A stretch of DNA of 39,815 nucleotides from Planctomycetales bacterium 4572_13 (GCA_002084585.1 NBLM01000007.1:1-39815); one strand, 5' to 3'; shown: positions 28,972 to 38,926, numbered from the stretch's first letter. Numbers and translations are program-made. The notes: generated by a model not told the origin, from the letters alone.

Positions 28972-31518
28972 GTGAAGCATGGAAATTTATATCGTATCGC
29001 GGCGGAGTTTGTTCTGCTGTGTGTGTGTGTCTTTTTGCTGGTCAGCGTGGTTAGCTTTGACATGGCCGATGCGCCGAGCGACTTCGTTTGGCCGCATAAT
29101 GCCGAATCCGCGAACCTGTGCGGCCCGGTGGGTGCTTTTTGTGCTTATTATATGCTGTACTATTTCGGACCGGGTGTTCTGGTTGCGTTTCTGTCCGGAA
29201 TAATCGCGTTAATCGCCCTGCTCTGGGGCAAACCGGTTAGCCAGCCGGTGCTGCGGCTGACGGGTCTGGTTCTCGTCGTGTCGGCCATCTCAACAACATG
29301 GTATCTCATCTGGCCTTCTGAGCCGCTGGCATTCTATAGAACCGGGGCATTTCCTGACGGCAACGGCGGGGTTCTCGGCATCGCGGCGGCGGTATTTTTA
29401 AGGGTCCATCTCGCTGAACTCGGCACCTGGCTGGTCGTGTTGTGCTGCTGGACGGTTGGCTCACTGCTACTGGCTGATTCGCTGGTGTTCGCAATGGTTC
29501 GCGGGGTCGGGATGAGTGTGTTAAAGATGCTGGGACTCGCTGAACCGGCCTGGAAAGCCGCCCGCGAACATTCGTCGGCACTGGGCGACATCTGGACACG
29601 GTTGAGCGAACGGCAAAAAGCCCAGGCGAGCAGCTTCGCCGAAGCCGTACGGAACTATCGTCAAAACCACCAGAGCGATGACGAACACGAAGAAGCTGTT
29701 GGGGTGATGGATACAGAATTCGAATCGCTTGAGCATAAACACGATGTTTCCGTCGAAGAGACACTCAACGACTCGCCGGCAACGAAGAAAAAGGGCAAAT
29801 TAAGAATCCGCAAAGCCAAAAAAGTTCCGCAACCCAAAAAACCGGTTCCCGTCCAGAAAACCTATGATGACTATCAGTTGCCGCCGCTGGACTTTTTGAA
29901 GGATCCGGAAACCGGATTCGGCGCCATCCAGAACAAAATGGTTGAGCGAAAAGCCCGCGCGTTGGAAGAGACGCTCAATGAATTCGGCGTCAATGCCAAT
30001 GTGGTTAACGCCGAACCGGGTCCGGCGATTACGATGTATGAGCTGGAACTGGCACCGGGTGTCAAAGTCAGTCAGATTTCGTCGTTGTCCAACGATATGG
30101 CCCGTGCATTAGGATCCGGCATGGTACGAGTCGTCGCGCCGCTGGCGGGCAAGCACACCATCGGCATCGAGGTTCCCAACAGTCAGCGGGAAACTGTGCG
30201 GATGAAAGACCTGCTCGAAAAAGGTGCTGCTGTGGCGAATAAGATGGAGATTCCGCTGTTTCTGGGCAAGAGTTCTTCCGGAGAGATATTGGTGTCGGAT
30301 ATGGCGGCGATGCCACACTGTCTGATCGCGGGAACGACCGGTTCGGGTAAAAGTGTCTGCATTAACAGCATCATTACCAGCATCCTGCTGTCGCGACGGC
30401 CGGACGAGGTCAAGCTCATCCTGATCGACCCGAAGATGGTTGAGATGGCAATGTTCGAGTCAATCCCGCATCTGATGTGCCCGACTGTGACCGAGATGCG
30501 GCGGGCTGAGCAGATTCTCGAATGGGCGATGCAGAAAATGGACGAGCGATACGAGCTTCTCAAAGAGGCGCAAGTGCGGAATATCGCTTCGTACAATCTG
30601 CTTTCCACCGAAGAACTCACCGAACGGTTCAATCCGGCCACGCAGGAAGAAGAGGCACAGATACCGAAAAAGCTGCCGCATATTGTGATTGTCATTGATG
30701 AGCTGGCGGATTTGATGATGACCTCGGCCAAGGAAGTGGAGTCCTTTATCGTCCGCATTGCGCAAAAGAGTCGTGCGATCGGTATCCATCTGGTGCTGGC
30801 AACCCAACGACCGCAGGCAACCGTCGTTACCGGTCTGATTAAGTCGAATATGCCCGCCCGCATCGCGTTTCGTGTGGCGGCGGGGATGGACAGCCGCATC
30901 ATTCTCGACCAAAAAGGTGCCGAGACACTGCTGGGGCAGGGCGATATGCTGTTCCTCAAACCCGGTACCAGCGAACTGGTACGCGCCCAGGGTGCGTTTC
31001 TGGATGACGACGAAATTCGCGGTGTGGTTAAGTTCCTCAAGGAGGTTGCCCAACCGCAATACAGTACCGAACTGATGCAGCTCAACACCGTTGATCTCGG
31101 TTCCGGCCCAAAGGATGATATGTTTGATGAAGCCGTCAAGGTCGTACTGGAGACGAAGCGGGGTAGCGTTTCGCTGTTACAGCGGCGATTAAGCATCGGC
31201 TATGCACGGGCCTCGCGAATTATCGAAACGATGGCCGCAACGGGCCTGCTGGGCGAATACAAGGGTAGCCAGGCGCGTGAGGTAACAATGACACTGGAGG
31301 AATACGAGGCGGCGAAAAAGAACATGATCGCCGACGAAGTTGCCGGCTACGCCGACCTGACGGAAGACCTCGACGAAGACGAGAATGAATGCGAAGAAGT
31401 CGAAGAAGAGGCCGACAACGATGAGGAGTCTGAGGGGGCCGAGGAAGATGAAGATGGGGGCGAAGAGTACGGAGAGGCCGCCGAATATATTGACGGCGAA
31501 GAATACGAACAAGCATAG
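28972..31518 (+). CDS. ftsK: DNA translocase FtsK/SpoIIIE with long acidic C-terminal tail (GTG start)
   Basis: N-terminal TMs; Walker A IAGTTGSGKSVCIN; IVIDELADLMM; LATQRPQATVVTGLIKSNMPARIAFRV; gamma winged helix VSLLQRRLSIGYARASRIIETM. Confidence 0.95.
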   Translation: MKHGNLYRIAAEFVLLCVCVFLLVSVVSFDMADAPSDFVWPHNAESANLCGPVGAFCAYYMLYYFGPGVLVAFLSGIIALIALLWGKPVSQPVLRLTGLVLVVSAISTTWYLIWPSEPLAFYRTGAFPDGNGGVLGIAAAVFLRVHLAELGTWLVVLCCWTVGSLLLADSLVFAMVRGVGMSVLKMLGLAEPAWKAAREHSSALGDIWTRLSERQKAQASSFAEAVRNYRQNHQSDDEHEEAVGVMDTEFESLEHKHDVSVEETLNDSPATKKKGKLRIRKAKKVPQPKKPVPVQKTYDDYQLPPLDFLKDPETGFGAIQNKMVERKARALEETLNEFGVNANVVNAEPGPAITMYELELAPGVKVSQISSLSNDMARALGSGMVRVVAPLAGKHTIGIEVPNSQRETVRMKDLLEKGAAVANKMEIPLFLGKSSSGEILVSDMAAMPHCLIAGTTGSGKSVCINSIITSILLSRRPDEVKLILIDPKMVEMAMFESIPHLMCPTVTEMRRAEQILEWAMQKMDERYELLKEAQVRNIASYNLLSTEELTERFNPATQEEEAQIPKKLPHIVIVIDELADLMMTSAKEVESFIVRIAQKSRAIGIHLVLATQRPQATVVTGLIKSNMPARIAFRVAAGMDSRIILDQKGAETLLGQGDMLFLKPGTSELVRAQGAFLDDDEIRGVVKFLKEVAQPQYSTELMQLNTVDLGSGPKDDMFDEAVKVVLETKRGSVSLLQRRLSIGYARASRIIETMAATGLLGEYKGSQAREVTMTLEEYEAAKKNMIADEVAGYADLTEDLDEDENECEEVEEEADNDEESEGAEEDEDGGEEYGEAAEYIDGEEYEQA

Positions 31519-31644
31519 AACCGACGGCCATTAGTCGTCGTTGTGGAGTGGACTGTTTATTCCAATTCTTGTCTTTGAGGTTGATAAGAATGCTCCCCTA
31601 TGGTAGAATAAATACATCAATTTTTGTTCTCCAAAGGGAGTTTT

Positions 31645-34600
31645 ATGGCCTCTGTTCAATTTATTCTTGGCCGCGGCGGCACGGGCAAATCGCGATGGTG
31701 TATTGACGCTGTTTGCGAGGCGCTGGCCGATAGCGACACCGAACCGCTGATTTTGCTGGTTCCCGAACAGGCGACTTATCAGGTCGAGCAGTCCATTCTT
31801 TCGATGCCGAACATCGCCGGATTCAGCCGGCTCCATATCCTTTCGTTCAACCGGCTGAGCTTTTGGCTTCAGTCGCACCACTGCTCTGCCGCAGACATCT
31901 CCCGCACCGGCAAACAGATGATCCTGCACAAACTATTGCTGGAGTTGTCCGGCAAATTGACACTCTACAAAAGCAGCATCCAACGGATGGGGCTGGCGGA
32001 AAAGCTCTCCGGCCTGCTGGACGAATTGCAGCATAGTAACTGCAGCAGCCAACAGGTCGCTCTGATGGTAGAGACCTTAACACACAAACCCGGACAGGCG
32101 TTAGCCGCAGTCAAGTGGAGCGACATCGCAACCCTCTTTGCCGCCTATGAGGCGGTTTTCGCTGACGGCGGCTTTTTAAATCCGGATACGGAGTTGGACA
32201 CGGCCAAAGACCACGCCGCAACGGCGACCCTTTTGAAAGACGCACGGCTGTGGGTCGATGGCTTTTCGGGCTTTAGTATTCAGGAGCGGAACCTGCTGGC
32301 CGAACTGCTGAAAGTCAGCCGGGATGCTTCGATTGCCCTGTGTCTGGATCCGGCGGCGATAGACCTTGACAACACCGACGAAGAGGCGCTCGATCCGTGC
32401 AGTTTGTTCGCATCGACCGAGCAGACCTATTGCGAACTGCTGCGTATCGTCCGGGGCTTCAAACTGCCGCTGGCCGAGCCGGTCATCCTCGACAAGCCGC
32501 TACGATTTGCCGATGCGCCCGCTCTGGCAACACTGGAGGCGAACCTTGCCTCGGACAAACCCGGCAACCCCGTCGCCGCCGACGGCGCGATACAGATCGC
32601 CGCGTGCGGCAATATGCGAGCCGAAACCCAATGGGTCGCCGCACAGATACGAACGCTGGCCAGGGACGGCGGCTGCCGCTATCGGGACATCGCGGTGGTA
32701 GTCCCGGATATGGACGGCTATCAGCACTACATCGAGTCGTCATTTTCGCAGTACGACCTGCCCTACTTTCTGGACCGCCCCCGCCGGATGAAGACGCACC
32801 CGCTGACCGAGTTGATCGGGTCGGCTCTGCACGCTGTCGGAAGCGGTTTCACCCTGTCGGATGTATTGAGCTATCTTAAGTCGCCGCTGACGACGACACC
32901 GATCGAGCAGATCGATGCACTAGAGAATTATTGCCGGGCGTACGATATTCAGCGCACCGAGTGGCTGCAAAAGCAGGCGTGGGATTTTGCGCCGGAAACC
33001 GAAAAAATCGCCTACGATGAAGCGGCTCTGGACACGCTCCGGCGGAATGCCATCGCCCCGCTGAAAACCCTGCAAAAAGCGATCGCGATTGATGAAACGA
33101 TTTCCGCGAACCAATTTGTAAAAGCGATATGGGAGCTGCTCAATACCTTGGGCGTTCAGGACCGATTGGCCGAATGGGCCGCTGGCGACACGATGGATCA
33201 GCGGTTCGGGCATCGGCAGGTGTTCGCTAAGACGGTGGAGCTGATGGATGAAGTGTGCCAAGTGTTTGACAGCGTTGAACTGTCGCACGCAGCGTGGGAG
33301 TCGATCTTTACCGATGCCCTGTCGTCGATGACGGTCAAGCTAATTCCGCCGACACTGGATCAGGTGTTGGTCGGCTCCATCGAACGCAGCCGCCACCCCG
33401 ACATTAAAGCCATCTTCTTGATCGGGGCCGCGCAGAAGCAGTTTCCTGTTCCGGTGATGGGCGAGATGCTGCTGACCGAACAGGATTATCAGTCCGCCGC
33501 GGCCAATCTGGAACTGGCAAACCCGTATGACCAGACCTTAACGCATCGACCGTACCTGGCCTATATCGCGCTGACCCGTGCATCGAAGCAGGTATCCTTA
33601 TCATATCCGCTGGCCGACGAAAAGGGAGCGGCGATTGTCCCGTGGTCCGGAATCGAGTCGCTGACGGTATCATTCACCGATGTGGCAGTTCAGTTTCCAT
33701 CGGCAACGGTCACAGAACCGAAAGCTGTCCAGACCAGCGGGCAGCTTACCCAGTGGCTTTGTGGACAGTTGGGCAAAGACAAGCAGCCGCCGGAAAGCGA
33801 TAGGCAACAAATTGCGGCGGGCGTTCTGGAACGAATGCACAAGAGCGATGACGAATCGCTGAAGCAAACGGCCGCCCATGTGCAAAAATCGCTGGACTAT
33901 GACAACGCCGCCGCGATGGATGGCGAACTGGCCGGGCAACTGTTTAAGTTTCCGATGACCACATCGGCATCGCGGCTGGGAACCTTTGCCAAGTGTCCGT
34001 ATCAGTATTTTGCAAAATACACACTCGGCTTAGAGCAGCGGCAGACCGTACGGTTTGAGCCAATGGATATCGGTACATTTTATCACGCCGTGCTGGAGGC
34101 ATCGTTTAATGCGTTGAAAGCAAAAGGCAAGGACTGGGACGATTTGAACACGGACGAATTGATCGCCCTGTGCGATGCCGAGAGCGAGCGGGTGATTTCC
34201 GAAAACGCCCAACTGATCAACTTTATGCGGCAGCGAACACACCACCGATACATCATCGAGTCCGCCCGCGAAGTGCTGCGGTCGTTCATGCCGATGCTGG
34301 CACAGTTAAGCCGCGCCGGACAATTCAAACAGACCGAGGCCGAATGGAAATTCGGTTTTGACGAGTCATTCAGGTTTGTCCTTCCATTGGATGATGGGCG
34401 AAAAGTCCATCTCCGAGGGCTGATCGACCGGCTGGATACAGCCAATATCGACGGCCAGAAAGCGGCACTGGTCTTTGATTACAAAACCGGCGGTAAATCC
34501 GTGGATTTTGCCGGGATGCTGTACGGGCTGGATCTGCAACTGCCGATCTACCTGCTGGCGAGCCACGCTGGAAACATCGCCCCCGCTGGCGCATTCTTTC

Positions 34601-35046
34601 TGCCGATTGGCTCACCAACCACTTCGGTGTCGCCATCGGATATGGACGCCATCGAAGCGAGTTTCAATAAGGCCTATGGGCTGTTCGACGGTAACTTCTT
34701 TGCATCGCTGGACACCGCCGCCGCGTCATCGGGTGGGCGGAGCGAATTTTACAATTATTATGTCAACAAAGACAGCGAGCCGTACAGCTATTACAAAACC
34801 AGCGGCGCATTAAGGCCCGACGACTTCGATGCCCTGCTGGAGTACACCGAACGGTGCATCAAAAAACTCATTGAAGATTTGACCGCCGGAACCATTGCAA
34901 TCACGCCCTTCCGCATCGGCACAAACTCCCCCTGCACCTGGTGCGACTACCGCCCCCTATGCCGCTTCGACTGGCAGATCAACAACTACAACCACCTCGA
35001 AAAAATCGGCAAAGAAGAAGCATTAGAAAGAATGAAGGACCATTAA
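31645..35046 (+). CDS. AddB-like helicase-nuclease subunit (PD-(D/E)XK, Fe-S)
   Basis: N-term FILGRGGTGKSRW; LVPEQATYQVEQSIL; nuclease VFDYKTGG; Fe-S cysteines FAKCPYQYFAKYTLGLE and CTWCDYRPLCRFD. Confidence 0.88.
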   Translation: MASVQFILGRGGTGKSRWCIDAVCEALADSDTEPLILLVPEQATYQVEQSILSMPNIAGFSRLHILSFNRLSFWLQSHHCSAADISRTGKQMILHKLLLELSGKLTLYKSSIQRMGLAEKLSGLLDELQHSNCSSQQVALMVETLTHKPGQALAAVKWSDIATLFAAYEAVFADGGFLNPDTELDTAKDHAATATLLKDARLWVDGFSGFSIQERNLLAELLKVSRDASIALCLDPAAIDLDNTDEEALDPCSLFASTEQTYCELLRIVRGFKLPLAEPVILDKPLRFADAPALATLEANLASDKPGNPVAADGAIQIAACGNMRAETQWVAAQIRTLARDGGCRYRDIAVVVPDMDGYQHYIESSFSQYDLPYFLDRPRRMKTHPLTELIGSALHAVGSGFTLSDVLSYLKSPLTTTPIEQIDALENYCRAYDIQRTEWLQKQAWDFAPETEKIAYDEAALDTLRRNAIAPLKTLQKAIAIDETISANQFVKAIWELLNTLGVQDRLAEWAAGDTMDQRFGHRQVFAKTVELMDEVCQVFDSVELSHAAWESIFTDALSSMTVKLIPPTLDQVLVGSIERSRHPDIKAIFLIGAAQKQFPVPVMGEMLLTEQDYQSAAANLELANPYDQTLTHRPYLAYIALTRASKQVSLSYPLADEKGAAIVPWSGIESLTVSFTDVAVQFPSATVTEPKAVQTSGQLTQWLCGQLGKDKQPPESDRQQIAAGVLERMHKSDDESLKQTAAHVQKSLDYDNAAAMDGELAGQLFKFPMTTSASRLGTFAKCPYQYFAKYTLGLEQRQTVRFEPMDIGTFYHAVLEASFNALKAKGKDWDDLNTDELIALCDAESERVISENAQLINFMRQRTHHRYIIESAREVLRSFMPMLAQLSRAGQFKQTEAEWKFGFDESFRFVLPLDDGRKVHLRGLIDRLDTANIDGQKAALVFDYKTGGKSVDFAGMLYGLDLQLPIYLLASHAGNIAPAGAFFLPIGSPTTSVSPSDMDAIEASFNKAYGLFDGNFFASLDTAAASSGGRSEFYNYYVNKDSEPYSYYKTSGALRPDDFDALLEYTERCIKKLIEDLTAGTIAITPFRIGTNSPCTWCDYRPLCRFDWQINNYNHLEKIGKEEALERMKDH

Positions 35047-35056
35047 AGCAAACAAC

Positions 35057-35140
35057 TTTCGCCCCTGCGGGGCTTTGGGGGTGTGCGAACCCTTTCCGGG
35101 GGTTGACACCCCCGGCTAATAACCTTTTGCCCCTTCGGGA
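35057..35140 (+). repeat. REP-like palindromic module, copy A
   Basis: GCCCC-TGC-GGGGC (35061-35073), CCGGGGGT-TGAC-ACCCCCGG (35096-35115), then CCC-TTC-GGG. Confidence 0.85.
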
Positions 35141-35270
35141 CTTTGAAAATGGAATAGCAATCTTTGGACTAAATACTAAAACAGTGGTGAGTTCATAAAA
35201 GTTTAGGTTCAAAGGAACCCTCATTTATGTTAAACTATTTCGGAAACAGAAAAAGCAAATAATAACAATC

Positions 35271-35373
35271 GGTTAGGGCCGCAGGCCCGTAAGGTTGTTA
35301 GCCGGGGGCGTGAGCCCCTGGAGAGGGAGATTCCCACCTCCTCCTCCAAAAGAGAAGCCCCGCAGGGGCGAAA
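35271..35373 (-). repeat. REP-like palindromic module, copy B (inverted)
   Basis: Reverse complement reads TTTCGCCCCTGCGGGGCTT...AGGGGCTCACGCCCCCGGCTAACAACCTTACGGGCCTGCGGCCC, same order as copies A and C. Confidence 0.85.
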
Positions 35374-35385
35374 GAAAGGAGCCCA

Positions 35386-35829
35386 ATGTCTTACACCAGT
35401 TTGCATTACCATATTGTGTTTTCAACCAAAGAAAGATGCCCCTATCTCAACGAAGAAAATGGCCGCCTGAACGCGTATTTCGGCGGGATCGTCCGCAACA
35501 TGAAAGCAAAACTGCACCGCGTCAACAGCACCGCCAACCATGTGCATCTGGCCGTGGGACTGCATCCGAGCGTATCGGTTTCATCCTTTGCAGGAACGAT
35601 CAAAACAAACTCATCAAAATGGATTCATGAAACATTTGAGTCATTGCAAACATTTTCCTGGCAGGAAGGATACTCGGCATTTTCAGTTTCGTATTCAGGC
35701 ATCGATAAGGTAATGCAGTATATAGTGAATCAGCAGGAACATCATAAAAAACTGTCGTTTGAAGAAGAATTGGTATTGCTTTTGAAAAAGCACCATATTG
35801 ATTATGATCCAAAATACATGTTTAAGTAA
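35386..35829 (+). mobile_element. REP-associated IS200-like Y1 transposase (RAYT)
   Basis: SLHYHIVFSTKERCPYL, HUH motif NHVHLAV, Tyr region KVMQYIVNQQEHHKKLSFEEEL; flanked by inverted REP-like modules. Confidence 0.9.
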
Positions 35830-35837
35830 TTTCGACC

Positions 35838-35922
35838 TTTCGCCCCTGCGGGGCTTTGGGGGTATGCGAATTCTGTTCCGGGGGCTTACGCCCCCGGCTA
35901 ATGATCTTTTGCCCTTTGGGGC
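35838..35922 (+). repeat. REP-like palindromic module, copy C
   Basis: GCCCC-TGC-GGGGC (35842-35854), CCGGGGGC-TTAC-GCCCCCGG (35878-35897), CTAATGATCTTTTGCCCTTTGGGGC. Confidence 0.85.
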
Positions 35923-36069
35923 TATCTGAATGCTACATCTTTTATAACCCTGAAATAGGAGTCCTGGTTTTTTTACACAATTTTTACACTTTTCCTGTAA
36001 CCTTTTTGGGGGTATGATTGTCTAAACAACAATAGCCCATCAAAAGCCATCTAAATCTTGAAAGGGAAT

Positions 36070-37236
36070 ATGATTATGAAAACGAAAACGATTTTGACGA
36101 GTCTGGTGATTTTGGTAGCGGCGGCGTCTGTTGTTCAGGCGCGGACGAAGTTGGTGGCGCTGCCGGAGCGGGATGCGACGACTATCCGGCTGGATAACCC
36201 CGCCGCGACGCTCATTGAGGAGGATCGCGTTCTGACGCTGCAAAAGGGGCTGAATAAGTTGGACTTTTCGTGGAAGGCCGTGTCCATCGATGCCGATTCG
36301 ATCCGGCTGACCGTGCTGGACCACCCCGAACAAGTTAAACTGCTCAATGTCAGCTATCCGCCGGGCGAGCCGGCACTGGTCTGGGAGATCGCCTCCGATG
36401 GCGATTATGCCGAGACGGTTCGCATCAGCTACCTGCTGCGCAATATCGACCGGCTGGTAACCTACAAAGCCATCGCCGACAAAGAAGAAACCCAGCTTGA
36501 CCTCAAGAGCTATCTGGTGCTGCGGAACTTTTCCGGCGAGGACTTTGACAACGCCCGTGTATTGCTGGACTATGGCGACAGTTTCCAGCAGGGCATCGAC
36601 CATGAAGAGACCAAGCGGATGCTGTTTTTGAAAGCGCCTGAAGTCCCCATCACCAAGATCTGGACATGGGATTCGGCGAAGCTGCCGTGGAATCCGGAAA
36701 AGCACGAAAACAAGAACATCGGCGTCCCGGTCAGCTATCGCATTGTCAATGACACCGACAGCGGCCTTGGCAACTTCGCCCTTTCCGGCGGCAAGGCACG
36801 ACTCTTTCAGGATGACGGCAGCGAAAGCACCATCTTCCTCGGCGAGGACCATACCGCACTGGTTCCGGTCGGCCAAAAAACCGAACTCTACATCGGCGAC
36901 AGCCGGGACATTGTGGTTACCCAGCGCAAGATGAAAAACGACAAGATCAACCTGCGAAAGAACAACAAGGGTAAGGTCGTGCTGTATGATACAGACGAGT
37001 TGATTACCGCCAAGATCGAGAACTTCAAGGACAAACCGGCCACGCTGACGATGATCCAGCACATCAGCGGCCAGTGGGAGATGAAAAAATGCACCCTCGA
37101 CGGCAAGAAAGTCAAGTACACCAAAAAGGATGCGGACATGCTGGAGTTTGAGATTCAGCTTCCCGCCCGCGACGATGACGGCCCGGCGGTTAAGAACCTC
37201 GAAATGCGGTACAGCCGAATCAATGTAAGACCGTAG
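36070..37236 (+). CDS. Secreted DUF4139-like protein (paralog 1)
   Basis: Signal peptide MKTKTILTSLVILVAAASVVQA; beta-rich; shares layout with the next ORF (VxLPxR...LxxGxNKLxFSW, LFQDDGSES-like and VPVGQKTELYIGDSRDIVV). Confidence 0.55.
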   Translation: MIMKTKTILTSLVILVAAASVVQARTKLVALPERDATTIRLDNPAATLIEEDRVLTLQKGLNKLDFSWKAVSIDADSIRLTVLDHPEQVKLLNVSYPPGEPALVWEIASDGDYAETVRISYLLRNIDRLVTYKAIADKEETQLDLKSYLVLRNFSGEDFDNARVLLDYGDSFQQGIDHEETKRMLFLKAPEVPITKIWTWDSAKLPWNPEKHENKNIGVPVSYRIVNDTDSGLGNFALSGGKARLFQDDGSESTIFLGEDHTALVPVGQKTELYIGDSRDIVVTQRKMKNDKINLRKNNKGKVVLYDTDELITAKIENFKDKPATLTMIQHISGQWEMKKCTLDGKKVKYTKKDADMLEFEIQLPARDDDGPAVKNLEMRYSRINVRP

Positions 37237-37271
37237 ATTGTATAGTGTAGATTTTAGATTGAAACAGGAGC

Positions 37272-38600
37272 ATGAAAATGAAAAATACAACAATCATTAC
37301 AATACTGACAATGCTGACCGCGGTATCCAGTGCCAAAGTTGATTTGGTAACGCTGCCCAATCGGGAGTTGACGCAGTTGACGATTTATAACTCCGCCGAT
37401 TTGACGCTGGTGCGGGACGGGCGGTCACTGACGCTCAAGGAAGGTGGAAATAAACTTCAATTTTCCTGGGCGGGTACGCTCATCGATCCGACATCGCTAT
37501 CGATGCTGCCAAAAGCACACGCCGACAAGATTGATATTGCAGATCTGTCGTTCCCGCCGCGAGTGAAAAATCTGGGCCTGTGGAATATCGACAGCGAAAT
37601 CGGCGGCAAAGTACCCATCGAGATTACCTACCTGACAAGCGGCCTAAGCTGGCGGGCGTTTTATATGGGTACACTCACCGAAGATGAAAAGACGATGCGA
37701 TTGCAGGGTTATGTCCGTGTTACCAACAACTCCGGCGAAGATTACGAGAACGCCCAGACCCGCCTCATCGTCGGCAAGGTGCATATCCTCGACCGCATCG
37801 CCGAACTGGCCCAGCGCCAATACCCCTACGGCCGACCTGGTGAACCGGTGTCCATGCCAAGAGCCGCAGGTGTTCAGGATGAAAGTTTTAAGATGCTCAG
37901 GCAAGCCAAGGGTAAAGTCATGGCGATGGATGCCGTCGCGTCAGCCCCAAAAGAAATTAAAAAAGAAGGCCTCAGCGAATATTTCCTCTATACCATCGAA
38001 GGCACGGAAACCATTCCGAACACATGGTCCAAGCGGTTGCCCAGTTTTGACACGGACGAAATCCCGGTGGTCAACCTGTATAAATTCGAGCAAGAGCGCC
38101 ACGGCCCCAATGTTATCCGTTATTTGAGTTTTACCAACGATACCGAACACGAACTCGGCGAAACGCCCATCCCCGGCGGCGGGATGAAGGTCTATCGCAC
38201 GGTTGATAACGACCAGCATTTGTCCAATGAGGGGACTTCGTCGTTCAAATACATCCCGGTCGGTGAAGAAGTGGAACTGAATCTCGGCGTTGTCAGCAAT
38301 GTCATCGTAAAGCCGACACTGATGGACGAAAAAACCGACAACTACCGCTTTAACACCAAAGGCAATATCGACGGCTGGGACGAGATTCACTCGTTTAAAC
38401 TCGAAGTTAAAAACACCCGTGATCTGCCGGTCAAGATCGAGATCAAACGCCACTTCCACCCGCGTCAATGGGACATCAAAAACATCGGCAAAGAATACAC
38501 GCTCACCTTGGACCCACAAAGCGAAAAGACCATCGAATACGAACTAACCACCTATCATGGAACCCGCACCGAAGACTGGACACGAAAACACAGAGATTAA
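37272..38600 (+). CDS. Secreted DUF4139-like protein (paralog 2)
   Basis: Signal peptide; EITYLTSGLSWRAFYMGTL...LQGYVRVTNNSGEDYENAQTRLIVGKVH; YRTVDNDQ; YIPVGEEVELNLG; VEIKRHF region. Confidence 0.65.
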   Translation: MKMKNTTIITILTMLTAVSSAKVDLVTLPNRELTQLTIYNSADLTLVRDGRSLTLKEGGNKLQFSWAGTLIDPTSLSMLPKAHADKIDIADLSFPPRVKNLGLWNIDSEIGGKVPIEITYLTSGLSWRAFYMGTLTEDEKTMRLQGYVRVTNNSGEDYENAQTRLIVGKVHILDRIAELAQRQYPYGRPGEPVSMPRAAGVQDESFKMLRQAKGKVMAMDAVASAPKEIKKEGLSEYFLYTIEGTETIPNTWSKRLPSFDTDEIPVVNLYKFEQERHGPNVIRYLSFTNDTEHELGETPIPGGGMKVYRTVDNDQHLSNEGTSSFKYIPVGEEVELNLGVVSNVIVKPTLMDEKTDNYRFNTKGNIDGWDEIHSFKLEVKNTRDLPVKIEIKRHFHPRQWDIKNIGKEYTLTLDPQSEKTIEYELTTYHGTRTEDWTRKHRD

Positions 38601-38690
38601 CAAAAGCGCGGGGGGGGGGCAAGCTCCCCGATTGCGACTGCGAGAAACGCCGGCGTTGTAATCGGACGGCTTGCGTCGATCCGCTTTTGC

Positions 38691-38728
38691 AAAAAAGGCC
38701 CTGACCATCCTTGGTCCGGGCCTTTTTT
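38691..38728. terminator. Strong, potentially bidirectional terminator
   Basis: AAAAAAGGCCC-TGACC-ATCCTT-GGTCC-GGGCCTTTTTT with A-tract and T-tract on opposite sides. Confidence 0.85.
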
Positions 38729-38926
38729 CTAAAATTAAAGCCGTGGCGGGCTTTCAAAATTGACAGGCAGTTTGATCCCAAAAGTTGGTTTTGCATAGTA
38801 TGCCTAACCATCTGTTTCTTCTTGCAATCCGGGGCATCCATTTCCCGCAACTGCCTGAAGCGAACCTCCATGTCCGCACGGGCTAAACCTCATAGTAACG
38901 CCGGCTTATGGGCCGGCACTGCGGCA

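Noticed and set aside
30183-31196. 337-aa minus-strand ORF opposite ftsK
   Set aside because: Antisense to conserved FtsK motor motifs; Ser/Arg-rich noise.
31645-35046. AddB-like gene as part of a defence island
   Set aside because: Neighbours are housekeeping genes plus a RAYT; no other defence genes beside it, so recombinational repair is the simpler reading.
36040-37293. 417-aa minus-strand ORF opposite the first DUF4139-like gene
   Set aside because: Shadow ORF: low-complexity translation (LVVFHLALGNHN..., RRYQNHQTRQN), no family motifs; the opposite strand has signal peptide and RBS.
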